A model generated the notes under the pieces. The model was not told the DNA's origin, did not search any database, and was given only the letters and a program-made list of their open reading frames with translations. The position numbers and the translations under genes are program-made. DNA of 64,000 nt. Origin: Saccharothrix algeriensis (GTDB taxonomy: Bacteria > Actinomycetota > Actinomycetes > Mycobacteriales > Pseudonocardiaceae). Below are positions 41,601 to 50,017 of this stretch, in pieces (position 1 is the stretch's first letter; each line of letters starts with the position of its first letter). Where the stretch lies: positions 5,180,001 to 5,244,000 of the forward strand of contig NZ_JAFBCL010000001.1 of assembly GCF_016907655.1 (NCBI RefSeq). The letters run 5' to 3'.

Positions 41601-44522
41601 CTAGGGCCGGTCGGCGGGTCCGAGGTCGGCGGCCAGCGTGCTGAGCGACTCGCGGTCCGGCTGCGCGGTCTTGGTGATCAGGCTGGCCACGTGCTTCTCC
41701 ACCGTGCGCGGCGAGATGTGCAGCCGGGTCGCGATCGCCTTGTTGCCCAGGCGGCCCGCCAGCAGCCGGAACACCTCGAACTCCCGCACGGTCACGCCCA
41801 GCGCCCGCAGCTCGCGCGGCACCTGTTCCGAGCCGGTCCGCCGCTGCGGCACCGACGCGCCCAGCTGCCGGAGCAGGCCGCGGCACGCGCTGGCCACCGC
41901 CGTCCCGCCGCTCTGGTGGAAGTGCTCCTCGGCCGCGCGCAGCCAGCCCACCGGCTCGCCCCAGCCGTCGGCCACCGCCGCGCCGGCCACCAGGCGCAGC
42001 CCGAGGTGGCGGGCCAGCGGGTAGATCGCGGCGGCCTCGCGGGCGGAGCGCACCGCCGCCGCGGCCTGCTCCTCCCGGCCCTCGCGCCCCAGCAGGACCG
42101 CCAGCGCGAACTGGCCGAACACCCGGTTCCAGCGCATCCCGGCGGCGGCCGAGCGCGTGATGTCGTCGTACGCCGCGCGGTCCAGCTCGCCCGACAGCGC
42201 GCCCAGCAGCAGCCGCAGGCCGTGGGTGCCCGACAGGTGGAACGTGGTCGGCGTCTCGGCCTCGTAGGCGCGGGCGCGGGCCAGGTCCTGCGCCGCCAGG
42301 TCGCGGTCCTCCTCCAGCAGGGCGCAGAACGCGCGCGCCAGGCCGAAGCACAGCGGGCGCTCCTGCGAGCCGATCCCGCCCAGCGCGTGGAACTCCGCCA
42401 CGGCGCTGTCCACTTCGGACCGCCGGCCCTGGTGCCCGGCGGCGGTCGCCTGCGCCATCAGGACGTACAGCGTCATGGACTTGAGCTGCAGCCGCCGGGT
42501 GCCCTCGCCGCAGCGGGCCAGCTTCTCCTCCGCCACGGCGTACTGGCCGCGCAGCACGGCGTCCAGGCCCAGGATCGCGTCCACGTTGTAGGCCACGGTG
42601 ATCGCGCCGACCCGCAGCGCCTCCTCGCGCGCCGCCACCAGCTCCGCCGCCGAGCCGTCGGCCAGCCAGTCGACACCGGCCTGGCGGACGACGGCGTGGG
42701 TGCGCTGGATCGGCAGCCCGTGCTCCTCGGCCAGCTGCCGCGCCCTGGTGAAGTGCTCGCCGGCCTCGGCCAGGTCGCGGTCGCGGGCCAGGATGCCCAG
42801 CAGCTGCCACGCCTCGCAGCCGACCTCGGGCAGCTCCGCCCGGCGGGCGGCCTCGGCGGCGCGCCGGGCCAGCACCTCGGCGGAGGCGATGCGGTCGGGG
42901 CGCTCGGCGTTGAGGGTCAGGAAGGCGGCCACCGAGTCCACGCGGGCGGCGTGCGCGTCGTCGGCGTCCGGCCCCAGCAGGGCGCGCGCGGCGGCCACCT
43001 GCGCCATGCCGTCCGCGCACCGGCCGGCCAGCCAGGCGACCCGGGCCAGGCCGGTGTGCAGCTCGGCCCGGCGCACCCGGTCCAGGCCCGCCGCGCTCAG
43101 CTCGGCCACCGCGTCGACCAGGGCGAAGGCCCGCTCGAACTGGCCGGCCTCGCCCAGGGCGGGCAGCAGCGAGCCCAGCACGTCGGCCCGGACGCCCACG
43201 TCCACCCCGCTGGCGAGCAGCCGGTGGGCGTGGTCGAGCAGCCGCACGGCCGACCCGGCGGCGCCGTCGGCCAGGGCGCGCCTGCCCGCCTCGGCGAGCA
43301 GGGCGCCCGCCTCGGCGGTCTGGCCCGCGTCCAGCCGCAGCGACGCCACCAGCGGGCACCACTCGCCCGGCAGGTCGGGGTGCAGCGCGGTGACGGCGTC
43401 GGCGGTGCGCCGCGACACCTCCGCCCGGTGCGTCGGGGTCAGCTGCGCGAGCAGCGCCTCGGCGGTCAGCGGGTGGCGGAACGCGTACCAGTCCGGCGCC
43501 GGCTCGTCCGGGGTCACCAGCTGGGCGGCCACGCCGGCGTGCAGGTGCGACAGCAGGGCCCGGTCGTCCGTGCCGGTCACCGCGCGCAGCACCGACAGCG
43601 GGAACCGGTGGCCCAGGACGGCGGCGACGGAGAGCAGCTCGCGGCCCTGCGGCCCCAGCCGGTCGGTGCGGTGGGCGATGGAGCGCACCAGCGCCGTCGG
43701 CACGGTGATGCGCAGCTCGCCCAGCGCCTGCCAGCCGTCCGGGCCGCGCACCAGCAGGCCGCCGCCCACCAGGCCGTGCAGCATCTCCTCGACCACGAAC
43801 GGGTTGCCCGCGCTGTCGGCCCACAGGCGCTGCGCCACCGCGTCGGGCACCTCGGCGGGCTCGACCTCCAGGCAGGAGGCGACCATCCGGCGCACCTCGC
43901 GCTCGTCCAGCCGGCGCAGCTCCAGCAGCGCGCCCGCGTCCCGCTGCGCGGCCAGGCGGATGACCTCCAGGGCCGGGCCGGGGTCGGCGCGGGTGGTGAC
44001 CAGCAGCACCGCCGGGACCTGGTCCAGGTTGTCCACCAGGTAGTCGATGACCGCCAGCGTCTCGGCGTCCGAGTCGTGCAGGTCCTCCAGCACCAGCAGG
44101 CACGGCCTGGTCCGGCCGATCACGGCCAGCAGCCGCAGCACCGCCTCCGCCAGCACGACGACCGAGTGGCCGCCGCCGGGGTCGCCGCCCCACTCGGGCA
44201 CCAGGCGGCCCAGCACCGGCTGGTAGGGCCCCAGCTCCCGCGGGTCCGGCCCGTCGCCGCCGCGCAGCAGCGACATCAGCGCCTCGGCCAGCGGCCGGAA
44301 CGGCACCATCGGGCCGATCGTGGAGCCGCGCCCGCGCAGCACCCGCATCCCCCGGTCGAAGGCCGCGCCCGCGGCGGCCCTGGCCAGGCGGGTCTTGCCG
44401 ATGCCCGGCTCGCCGACCAGGAAGACGGCACGCCCGTGCCGGGCGGCGGCGTCGGCCAGGGCCTGGTCCAACACCCGGAGTTCGGCGTCGCGGCCGACCA
44501 CGACCGGCGCGCGGGTCTGCAT
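41601..44522 (-). CDS. LAL-type ATP-binding LuxR-family regulator
   Basis: 973 residues. Walker A is VGEPGIGKTRLA (about residue 36), a Walker B-like LLVLEDLHDSD follows, then a STAND ATPase region and a long helical TPR-like middle. The C-terminal LuxR HTH is TVREFEVFRLLAGRLGNKAI, then ATRLHISPRTVEKHVASLI. LAL regulators switch on secondary-metabolite clusters in response to ATP and ligand state. The gene lies 83 bp downstream of the lanM-peptide pair on the same strand. It is thus a likely cluster-situated regulator. The start ATG has AAGG 9 nt upstream. Confidence 0.9.
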   Translation of the reverse strand: MQTRAPVVVGRDAELRVLDQALADAAARHGRAVFLVGEPGIGKTRLARAAAGAAFDRGMRVLRGRGSTIGPMVPFRPLAEALMSLLRGGDGPDPRELGPYQPVLGRLVPEWGGDPGGGHSVVVLAEAVLRLLAVIGRTRPCLLVLEDLHDSDAETLAVIDYLVDNLDQVPAVLLVTTRADPGPALEVIRLAAQRDAGALLELRRLDEREVRRMVASCLEVEPAEVPDAVAQRLWADSAGNPFVVEEMLHGLVGGGLLVRGPDGWQALGELRITVPTALVRSIAHRTDRLGPQGRELLSVAAVLGHRFPLSVLRAVTGTDDRALLSHLHAGVAAQLVTPDEPAPDWYAFRHPLTAEALLAQLTPTHRAEVSRRTADAVTALHPDLPGEWCPLVASLRLDAGQTAEAGALLAEAGRRALADGAAGSAVRLLDHAHRLLASGVDVGVRADVLGSLLPALGEAGQFERAFALVDAVAELSAAGLDRVRRAELHTGLARVAWLAGRCADGMAQVAAARALLGPDADDAHAARVDSVAAFLTLNAERPDRIASAEVLARRAAEAARRAELPEVGCEAWQLLGILARDRDLAEAGEHFTRARQLAEEHGLPIQRTHAVVRQAGVDWLADGSAAELVAAREEALRVGAITVAYNVDAILGLDAVLRGQYAVAEEKLARCGEGTRRLQLKSMTLYVLMAQATAAGHQGRRSEVDSAVAEFHALGGIGSQERPLCFGLARAFCALLEEDRDLAAQDLARARAYEAETPTTFHLSGTHGLRLLLGALSGELDRAAYDDITRSAAAGMRWNRVFGQFALAVLLGREGREEQAAAAVRSAREAAAIYPLARHLGLRLVAGAAVADGWGEPVGWLRAAEEHFHQSGGTAVASACRGLLRQLGASVPQRRTGSEQVPRELRALGVTVREFEVFRLLAGRLGNKAIATRLHISPRTVEKHVASLITKTAQPDRESLSTLAADLGPADRP

Positions 44523-44605
44523 GGGTGCCGACCTTAGTCAAGCGCACGCCGGACTGCCCGCACCCCCAGTCGGGCGGGCAGTCCGGTCGGTGGCGCCGCC
44601 GGGCG

Positions 44606-44815
44606 TCAGCTCAGCACGGGCGCGCTCACCGAGGTGCTGTCGGCCAGGCCCGCGGCGACCACCGCGTACGCGCCGACGGCGAGGGTCAGGCCGGCCAGCG
44701 CGCGGGCCCGCGCGCCGGTCCGGGTCTTGCGGGTCAGCGCCATCTCCCCGGCGGGGTGGTCGCCGTCCTGGTCGTCGTCCCAGGTGGCGACCTCGTCGCG
44801 GTTGGCGTTGCTCAT
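44606..44815 (-). CDS. Cysteine-free 69-residue peptide coupled to lanM (candidate LanM substrate)
   Basis: 69 residues. The ATG overlaps the lanM stop by ATGA (44812-44815), and AGGAGAG lies 8 nt upstream, so it is made with the enzyme. Residues 1-25 are acidic (DEVATWDDDQDGDHPAGE), 26-38 are basic (LTRKTRTGARARA), and 39-58 are a hydrophobic helix (ALAGLTLAVGAYAVVAAGLA). The tail 59-69 is DSTSVSAPVLS, with four Ser and one Thr. There is no Cys, so lanthionine rings cannot form within it; only dehydration, or crosslinks to another nucleophile, would be possible. An acidic leader and a Ser/Thr-rich end fit a precursor, but the hydrophobic segment also fits a small membrane protein. I do not recognise it as a known family. 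Confidence 0.7.
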   Translation of the reverse strand: MSNANRDEVATWDDDQDGDHPAGEMALTRKTRTGARARALAGLTLAVGAYAVVAAGLADSTSVSAPVLS

Positions 44816-47736
44816 CGGGTTCTCTCCTCGCGAGGGTTGGGGTGGGCAGGGGTTTCCAGCAGGAGCACGGACGGCGTCCGCTCGGGGAACCCGAGGCGGA
44901 GCAGCCCGTACCCGATCCCCGACAGGCCGGTGAGCAGGCCCGCCGACGGCACGCCGCCGGGTGTCCCGCAGCGCGGCCCGTACTGGTCCAGCGCGCCGAG
45001 CACGAGCCCGGCGCGCCGGGACAGCATGGCAGCCGCCAGGTCGTGCCCGCGTTCGGCGAGCACCGCCAGCGACTCCAGGACGCCCAACTCGCCGTGGCAC
45101 AGGCTCAGGTCGCGCAGCGGCTCGTGCACCGCCAGGGCGTTGAGGCACCGGTCGAGGTGCAGGGTGTGGGTGTCGACCGGCTGGTCGGGGTGGGCCGCGT
45201 GCGCCAGCACCGCGCCGGACAGGCCCGAGCACCAGCTGTGGTCGGCCTCGCCCACGTCCAGCAGCCGCTGCCGCAGCGCGTGGTCGGCGCGCAGGTGGGC
45301 GCGCCCCGCCACGCCGCAGCGGTTGTCCCGCGCGGTCCGCGCGTAGCGCAGCATGGCCCAGCCGACGCCCGCCCGGCCGCGCGCGAAGCCGTCGCCGCCG
45401 GGGTTGGCGGCCAGCAGCCGCTCGGCGTGGCGGCGGGCCAGCCGCGCGGCCGAGGGAAGCCCGCTGATCGCGTGCACGGCCAGCATCGCGGCCAGGCCGC
45501 CCGCCCGGCCCTCCACGACGTTCGCCGGGTCCTCGCCGACCGCCTCGACCGCCGTCGCGACGTCGACGGCCTCGGCGAGCCAGCCCGCGACCTCGGCGTC
45601 GTCGAGCAGGTCCGCCAGGCGCGCCAGCGCGTAGCAGATGCCGCCCAGCCCGTGGAACGCGCCGCTGCCGACGGCGACCGCCAGCTCGGTGTCGGCGGCG
45701 AAGGACCGCAGCAGCCCCGGCACCGGGGCCAGCGCGGCGCGGGCGAGCCCGGTGTAGCGGTCGGCCCCGGTCAGCGCGCCCAGCTGGGCCAGGAACAGCG
45801 CCACCCCGGTGTAGCCGTTGGACAGGCCCGCGCCCATCGCGGCCACCGCCCAGTGCCGGTCGTCCACCAGCTCCAGGCCCACCCAGTTGACCCGGCGGCC
45901 GTCGGCGGTGGCCCGCGCCAGCACCTCGTCGGCGATGCCGCACGCCGCGACCAGCAGCCGCTGCGGGTCCGGCACGCCCGCCTCCAGCGGGTCCGGCACG
46001 CCCGCGCCGGTGCGGTGCTCCACCGGCCGCGGCCGGCTCGCCAGCGCGGCGCTGATCAGCCACTGCTGGTCGTGCCGGTCCACCTCGTCCAGCGCGGCGA
46101 TCTTGGCGGCCACCGCCTGCAGCCCGGACTCCGGCAGCAGGTCGACCAGCCGCTCGCCGCCCGCCGACCACACGTCCCGGCTGCCCGGCCGCGTGGTGAA
46201 CAGCGGCACGTCGCCCGACCACAGGTCGGTCAGCTCGTGCGGCACCAGCGCCCGCAGCACGTCCTCGGCGCCGGACTCGTCCCACAGCAGGTCCAGCGCC
46301 AGGTCGCGGTCCGGGGCGCCGCGCAGCGCGTCCGGGTGGGTCGACTCGTCCAGCAGCGTCGCGTAGAGCTGGGTCGCGCGCGGCACGAACCGCACCGGCA
46401 GGTCGGCGAACGCCCGCAGCAGGCCGTCCTCGCCCAGCAGCTCCGCCCGGTGGTCGTAGAGCGCGTCGTAGCCGGTGCGGAACCCGGCCAGCAGCGCGCC
46501 CTGGTAGTCGGCGGGCTCGGCCTCCGCGCCGAGCACCGTCGGCCGGTTCAGCGCCGGCGGCAGCGGCGCCGGCCTGCGCACCAGCCGCATCCGGTCGGTG
46601 CCGGGGTGCAGCCACGCGACGCCGTCGGCCGGGAACGGCTCGCCGTGGTCGCCGCCCACGCCGCCGACGTCCAGCGCGCCGTGCTCGCCCAGCAGCACGC
46701 GCGGCAGCACCGCCGTGCGGTGCACCGAGCGCGCCAGCGCCTTCACCGCCGGGTCGGCCGGGATGCCGACGGTGGGGTGGAACAGCGTCTCGACGTCCAC
46801 CAGCACCGGCTGGTCGCCGCACGCGATCAGGTTCTCGTAGTGCATGTCGGTGCCGTCCACCGCGTACAGCAGGGCGATCAGCGCGCCCAGCCGGTGGTAG
46901 AAGCGGCCGACGGCGGCGACGTCCGGGCACGGGGCGTGCTCGACGAACTCCAGCCAGCCGTGGGTGGGGCGCGCCAGCGTCCGCGGCACCCGCAGGCCCA
47001 GCCCGGTGTGCCCGTCGAACCACGCCAGCAGCCCGCCGAACGCGTCGTGCAGCGCGACCGGGCGCGGCTTGTAGACCACCTTCCGGCCGTCCCGGAAGCG
47101 CAGCACGGCCACCGAGCGGCCGTGCTGGTGGGCGTCGCCCTTGCCGGTCTCCACGGCCACCACCGGGCCGGGGTCGCGGCCGTCGAGCAGGGTCCGCACG
47201 ATCGCCGCGCGGTCGCGGGCGAGCCGGTCCAGCAGCTCCCGGTGCGCCTGCACGGCGTGCAGGCAGGCTTGGCCGAGCAGCCGGGCGAGCACCGGGTACT
47301 TCGCGAACAGCTCCGCGAGGTCCAGGTGCGCCACGAAGTGGGCGAACCGCTCCTGCGGCGTGTCGCCGCGCAGCCGGCGCCCGAGGCGCTGGAGGTTCAG
47401 CTCCAGCACCAGGGTGCGCGCGGCGACGCGGGCCAGCCGGTGCCCGAGGCGGCGGGCGAAGTCGTCGTCCAGCCGCGGGTCGAGGGCCCGCGCGGCGCGC
47501 ACCAGGGGGCGCAGCGCGAACGCGAAGGCGTCGTCCCAGTCACCGCCGGGGAAACTGGCGTGGGCCGCGGTCGCGGTGGCGCGTTCCACGAACGCGGCCC
47601 ACGCCGGCCGCCCCTGCGGGGCGACCGGTCGGGAGGTGCTCCCGCGCACGCCGCTGTGCCACCAGGTCGCGGGGAGCCGGTCGACGGCGGACGGGATCAC
47701 GCTGGACAACGTGTCACGTGACGGGTCCTCGCACAT
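44812..47736 (-). CDS. lanM: Class II lanthipeptide synthetase (LanM)
   Basis: 974 residues. The N-terminal DUF4135 dehydratase domain (about 150-550) has TGKGDAHQHGRSVAVLRF, the VVYKPRPVALHDAFGGLL kinase-like lysine region, and GTDMHYENLIA with VLVDVETLFHP as catalytic loop and metal residues. The C-terminal LanC cyclase domain (about 620-960) has GLSNGYTGVALFLAQLG, the zinc ligands in WCSGLSG and LCHGELG, and LLTGLSGIGYGLLRLGFP. Both halves keep their key residues. It would phosphorylate and eliminate Ser/Thr, then add thiols. No LanT transporter, protease or Cys-containing precursor is adjacent. Only the coupled cysteine-free peptide and a LAL regulator follow. The ATG lacks a good ribosome site; GTG 47700 is an alternative. 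Confidence 0.92.
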   Translation of the reverse strand: MCEDPSRDTLSSVIPSAVDRLPATWWHSGVRGSTSRPVAPQGRPAWAAFVERATATAAHASFPGGDWDDAFAFALRPLVRAARALDPRLDDDFARRLGHRLARVAARTLVLELNLQRLGRRLRGDTPQERFAHFVAHLDLAELFAKYPVLARLLGQACLHAVQAHRELLDRLARDRAAIVRTLLDGRDPGPVVAVETGKGDAHQHGRSVAVLRFRDGRKVVYKPRPVALHDAFGGLLAWFDGHTGLGLRVPRTLARPTHGWLEFVEHAPCPDVAAVGRFYHRLGALIALLYAVDGTDMHYENLIACGDQPVLVDVETLFHPTVGIPADPAVKALARSVHRTAVLPRVLLGEHGALDVGGVGGDHGEPFPADGVAWLHPGTDRMRLVRRPAPLPPALNRPTVLGAEAEPADYQGALLAGFRTGYDALYDHRAELLGEDGLLRAFADLPVRFVPRATQLYATLLDESTHPDALRGAPDRDLALDLLWDESGAEDVLRALVPHELTDLWSGDVPLFTTRPGSRDVWSAGGERLVDLLPESGLQAVAAKIAALDEVDRHDQQWLISAALASRPRPVEHRTGAGVPDPLEAGVPDPQRLLVAACGIADEVLARATADGRRVNWVGLELVDDRHWAVAAMGAGLSNGYTGVALFLAQLGALTGADRYTGLARAALAPVPGLLRSFAADTELAVAVGSGAFHGLGGICYALARLADLLDDAEVAGWLAEAVDVATAVEAVGEDPANVVEGRAGGLAAMLAVHAISGLPSAARLARRHAERLLAANPGGDGFARGRAGVGWAMLRYARTARDNRCGVAGRAHLRADHALRQRLLDVGEADHSWCSGLSGAVLAHAAHPDQPVDTHTLHLDRCLNALAVHEPLRDLSLCHGELGVLESLAVLAERGHDLAAAMLSRRAGLVLGALDQYGPRCGTPGGVPSAGLLTGLSGIGYGLLRLGFPERTPSVLLLETPAHPNPREERTR

Positions 47737-47940
47737 GGGGGGTGCGCCCCCAGATTTGCCGGGAAGCCGCGCGGATGCGGAAACCGCAGGTGGCGCGGGG
47801 CACGCCGGTCCCTCGCGCGGGTGCTGCCCGGGGCGTCCGGCGCCCCCGTTCCCGCCGCTGCGCGCGGGGCCGCGGGTGCGGGGTCCGGCGGGTGGGGGCT
47901 TCGGTCGCCGGGGTGCGCGGGCCGGTCTCGCCGAGGTGCG

Positions 47941-48165
47941 CGGCGTGCGGCAGCCGGCGGTCGCGGGCCGGCGTCGCCGAGGTGCGCGGCAGCCGGTGGT
48001 CGCGGACCGCGGCGTGCGGCAGCCGGCGGTCGCGGGCCGGCGTCGCCGAGGTGCGCGGCAGCCGGTGGTCGCGGACCGCGGCGTGCGGCAGCCGGCGGTC
48101 GCGGGCCGGCGTCGCCGAGGTGCGCGGCAGCCGGTGGTCGCGGACCGCGGCGTGCGGCAGCCGGC
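47941..48165. repeat. 69-bp tandem repeat upstream of lanM
   Basis: Three complete, virtually identical 69-bp units start at 47941, 48010 and 48079, each opening CGGCGTGCGGCAGCCGG. The first 18 bp of a fourth unit start at 48148. Each unit is itself two diverged halves (GTGCGGCAGCCGGCGGTCGC and GTGCGCGGCAGCCGGTGGTC). A part-unit (TCGCCGAGGTGCG) precedes the first. The array fills much of the 513-bp gap 47737-48249, in which I see no gene. Because 69 is a multiple of three, several frames stay open through it, but they encode low-complexity Arg/Pro/Ala sequence. Confidence 0.88.
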
Positions 48166-48249
48166 GTGCGCGGTGCGCGGTCGTCGGTGCGCGGTCCGCT
48201 ACCGCCGCCGGGTGCGGGGGGCCGGCGGGCGCGGGTCCCGGTCGCGCCC

Positions 48250-48813
48250 CTACTTCCGGCAGTTCTCCGCCTGGGTGGCGGCTTCTTTGAACTCGTCGGG
48301 CAGCGTGACGACGGACATCTTCTCGACGGCCTCGTTCATCACCGAGACGGCCTCGGTCATGTTCTGCATGACCGACGAGAACACGTCGGTGGTCATCTCG
48401 GTCGCGCCGTCCACCGTCGACTTGGCCAGGACGAACTTGTCCCGCGCCTTGGACAGCGGCTCGACGACCACCTCGACGGCGGCGTCGGCGGCCGTCACCG
48501 GGGCGGGGGTCAGCTCTTCGAGATCGTGCACGGCGACGTTCAGGACGTCCACCACGCGCCCGAGGGCGTCGCTGATGGCCTTCTTGGCGGCGGCCGGGTC
48601 GGCGGGCGGCTGGTCGACCTGCACGCCGCCGGAGGCGATCATGTAGTTCGCGATCCCGCAGAAGTTGTTCATCCACCGCACGACCTCGCCGGACGCGGCC
48701 TTGGTCGTGATCGGCGCCGCCACCGGCCTGCCCTCGACCGGCGCCGCGCACGCGGCGGTCACCAGCAGCAGGGCGAGCGCCGCTATCCGTTTCACCGGCA
48801 TGTTGTACCCCAT
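48250..48813 (-). CDS. Small secreted lipoprotein of unknown function
   Basis: 187 residues from ATG 48813 (ATG 48801 is an alternative four codons in). The lipoprotein signal MPVKRIAALALLLVTAACA has its lipid cysteine in TAAC. The mature part is helical (VRWMNNFCGIANYMI; AAAKKAISDALGRVVDVLN; DVFSSVMQNMTEAVSVMN). It has two further cysteines, one near the start (NNFCG) and one at the end (ENCRK), which could form a disulfide closing a helical bundle. I do not recognise a family. It is divergent from the crotonase-like gene with 52 bp between starts, and both begin MGYxMPV. Confidence 0.7.
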   Translation of the reverse strand: MGYNMPVKRIAALALLLVTAACAAPVEGRPVAAPITTKAASGEVVRWMNNFCGIANYMIASGGVQVDQPPADPAAAKKAISDALGRVVDVLNVAVHDLEELTPAPVTAADAAVEVVVEPLSKARDKFVLAKSTVDGATEMTTDVFSSVMQNMTEAVSVMNEAVEKMSVVTLPDEFKEAATQAENCRK

Positions 48814-48865
48814 GTTCACCCGATAGTGGTCAAGAGCATGACAACCGGGCGAAAAGTCGGCCACG

Positions 48866-49549
48866 ATGGGCTACCTGATGCCGGTCACAGTAGAGGTCTC
48901 CCGTGGCGTCGCGGTCATCCGGGTGCACCAGCCCGTGGACACGTGGCCGGCCCGCCTGCGCGCCGTGCTGCCCGTGCTGCCCGAGGTCGACGCCCTGGTC
49001 CTGCACGGCTGCGAGTCCGCGCTGTCGGTGGACGTGAAGGGTGTGGTCCGCGCCGCGCCGGCCGAGCGGCGGGCGCACCTGAGGGAGCTGCGCGCCCTGC
49101 GGGACGAGCTGGCGGCCCTCCCGGTCCCGGTGGTGGTCGCCCTCGGCGCGAGCGCCTTCGGCGACGTGGCGGAGCTGGCGATGGCGTGCGACCACCGGGT
49201 GCTGGCCGAGGGCGCGGAGCTGGTCAGCGTGACCGGGAGCCCGGTCCTGGTGTGCCGCCGCGTCACCGCCGCCGAGGCGCTGCGCACCGGGCTGGTCGAC
49301 CAGGTCGTGGCGCCCGGCGCGGTGCTGTCGGCGGCGGTGGAGCTGGCGAACCGGTGCACGGCCGCGGAGCCCGAGCGGGCGCGGCGCGGCGCGCGGGAGC
49401 CCGCGACCGCGGGTGCGACCGCGGTCCTGGGGGTCCGCGCGACCGGCGGCGGGACCGCGGTGGTGGGCGCCCGGGCGGCGGCGGAGCGGGGGAGCGCCGG
49501 GCCCGCAAGCCCCGGCGACGGGGGACCGGACCGGCTCCGGCGAACCTGA
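48866..49549 (+). CDS. Enoyl-CoA hydratase/isomerase-like protein, degenerate
   Basis: 227 residues. The middle matches the crotonase fold: ALRDELAALPVPVVVALGAS then AFGDVAELAMACDHRVLAEG, and VTAAEALRTGLVDQVVAPG. The usual N-terminal CoA-binding GGADLK-type segment is replaced by CESALSVDVKG. The oxyanion Gly pair and catalytic Glu residues are not evident, so it may not be a classic hydratase. The last about 50 residues (GATAVLGVRATGGGTAVVGA) are low-complexity. The C-terminal trimerisation helix of the family is missing or in another frame. Confidence 0.6.
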   Translation: MGYLMPVTVEVSRGVAVIRVHQPVDTWPARLRAVLPVLPEVDALVLHGCESALSVDVKGVVRAAPAERRAHLRELRALRDELAALPVPVVVALGASAFGDVAELAMACDHRVLAEGAELVSVTGSPVLVCRRVTAAEALRTGLVDQVVAPGAVLSAAVELANRCTAAEPERARRGAREPATAGATAVLGVRATGGGTAVVGARAAAERGSAGPASPGDGGPDRLRRT

Positions 49550-50017
49550 GCACCCCTCGGGCGGCACAGGTGGCGACCTCCGGCAGGACCGGGGGCATCG
49601 GCTTTTCCCCCGGCGGCGGCGACCGCCAGGGCGGGACCTCGGCCACCACGCGGGAGGGCGGCGGCCCGGTGGGACCTGCGGCGCGGGCCGCCGACCACCT
49701 CATCGCCTCCGGGGAGCACGCCGAGGCGCCGGACCGCCGGGGCCTCGGGGCCACCGCGGTCGCCGAGCCCGAGGTCGACCCGCCCGACCTGCCCGGGACC
49801 CGGCCGCCGCCCGCGCCCTCCCGGCCACCGCGATCGCGGGGAGCGCACGCGCGGGCACGCGGACCGGCCGGGGCAGGTGGGCCTCACCTGCCCCGGCCGG
49901 TCCGCGATCCGACCGCTCCGCCGGCGGCCCGGCCGCCGAGCTGCAACCGCCGGCGGTGGAGCGGTCCGGCCGGGCGCGGTGGCGGGGAGTGCGACCCGCC
50001 ACCGCGCCGCGGCGCTC
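49550..50017. other. Stretch without a firm gene; two terminator-like hairpins
   Basis: 468 bp between convergent genes. A plus-strand frame from GTG 49570 keeps coding-like third positions to about 49800 (AARAADHLIASGEHAEAPD) but has no ribosome site and then dissolves into low-complexity sequence. It might be a displaced C-terminal part of the crotonase-like gene. The right half holds two strong hairpins at 49859-49905 and 49973-50008. Confidence 0.45.
49859..49905. terminator. Perfect 21-bp hairpin between convergent genes
   Basis: GCGGACCGGCCGGGGCAGGT plus G (49859-49879) pairs perfectly with 49885-49905 around a 5-nt loop. A second stem, GGCGCGGTGGCGGG with CCCGCCACCGCGCC (49973-49986 and 49995-50008), follows before the snapalysin stop. 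Neither has a U-tract. Confidence 0.65.

Noticed and set aside
44606..44815. Conventional lantibiotic precursor with rings
   Set aside because: The peptide has no cysteine, so internal lanthionine rings are impossible. Reported instead as an atypical candidate substrate.
47714..48751. A 23-residue-repeat protein encoded through the 69-bp array
   Set aside because: Several frames stay open because 69 is divisible by three. All give low-complexity Arg/Pro/Ala sequence, and this frame also runs antisense or out of frame through the lipoprotein gene without a ribosome site.
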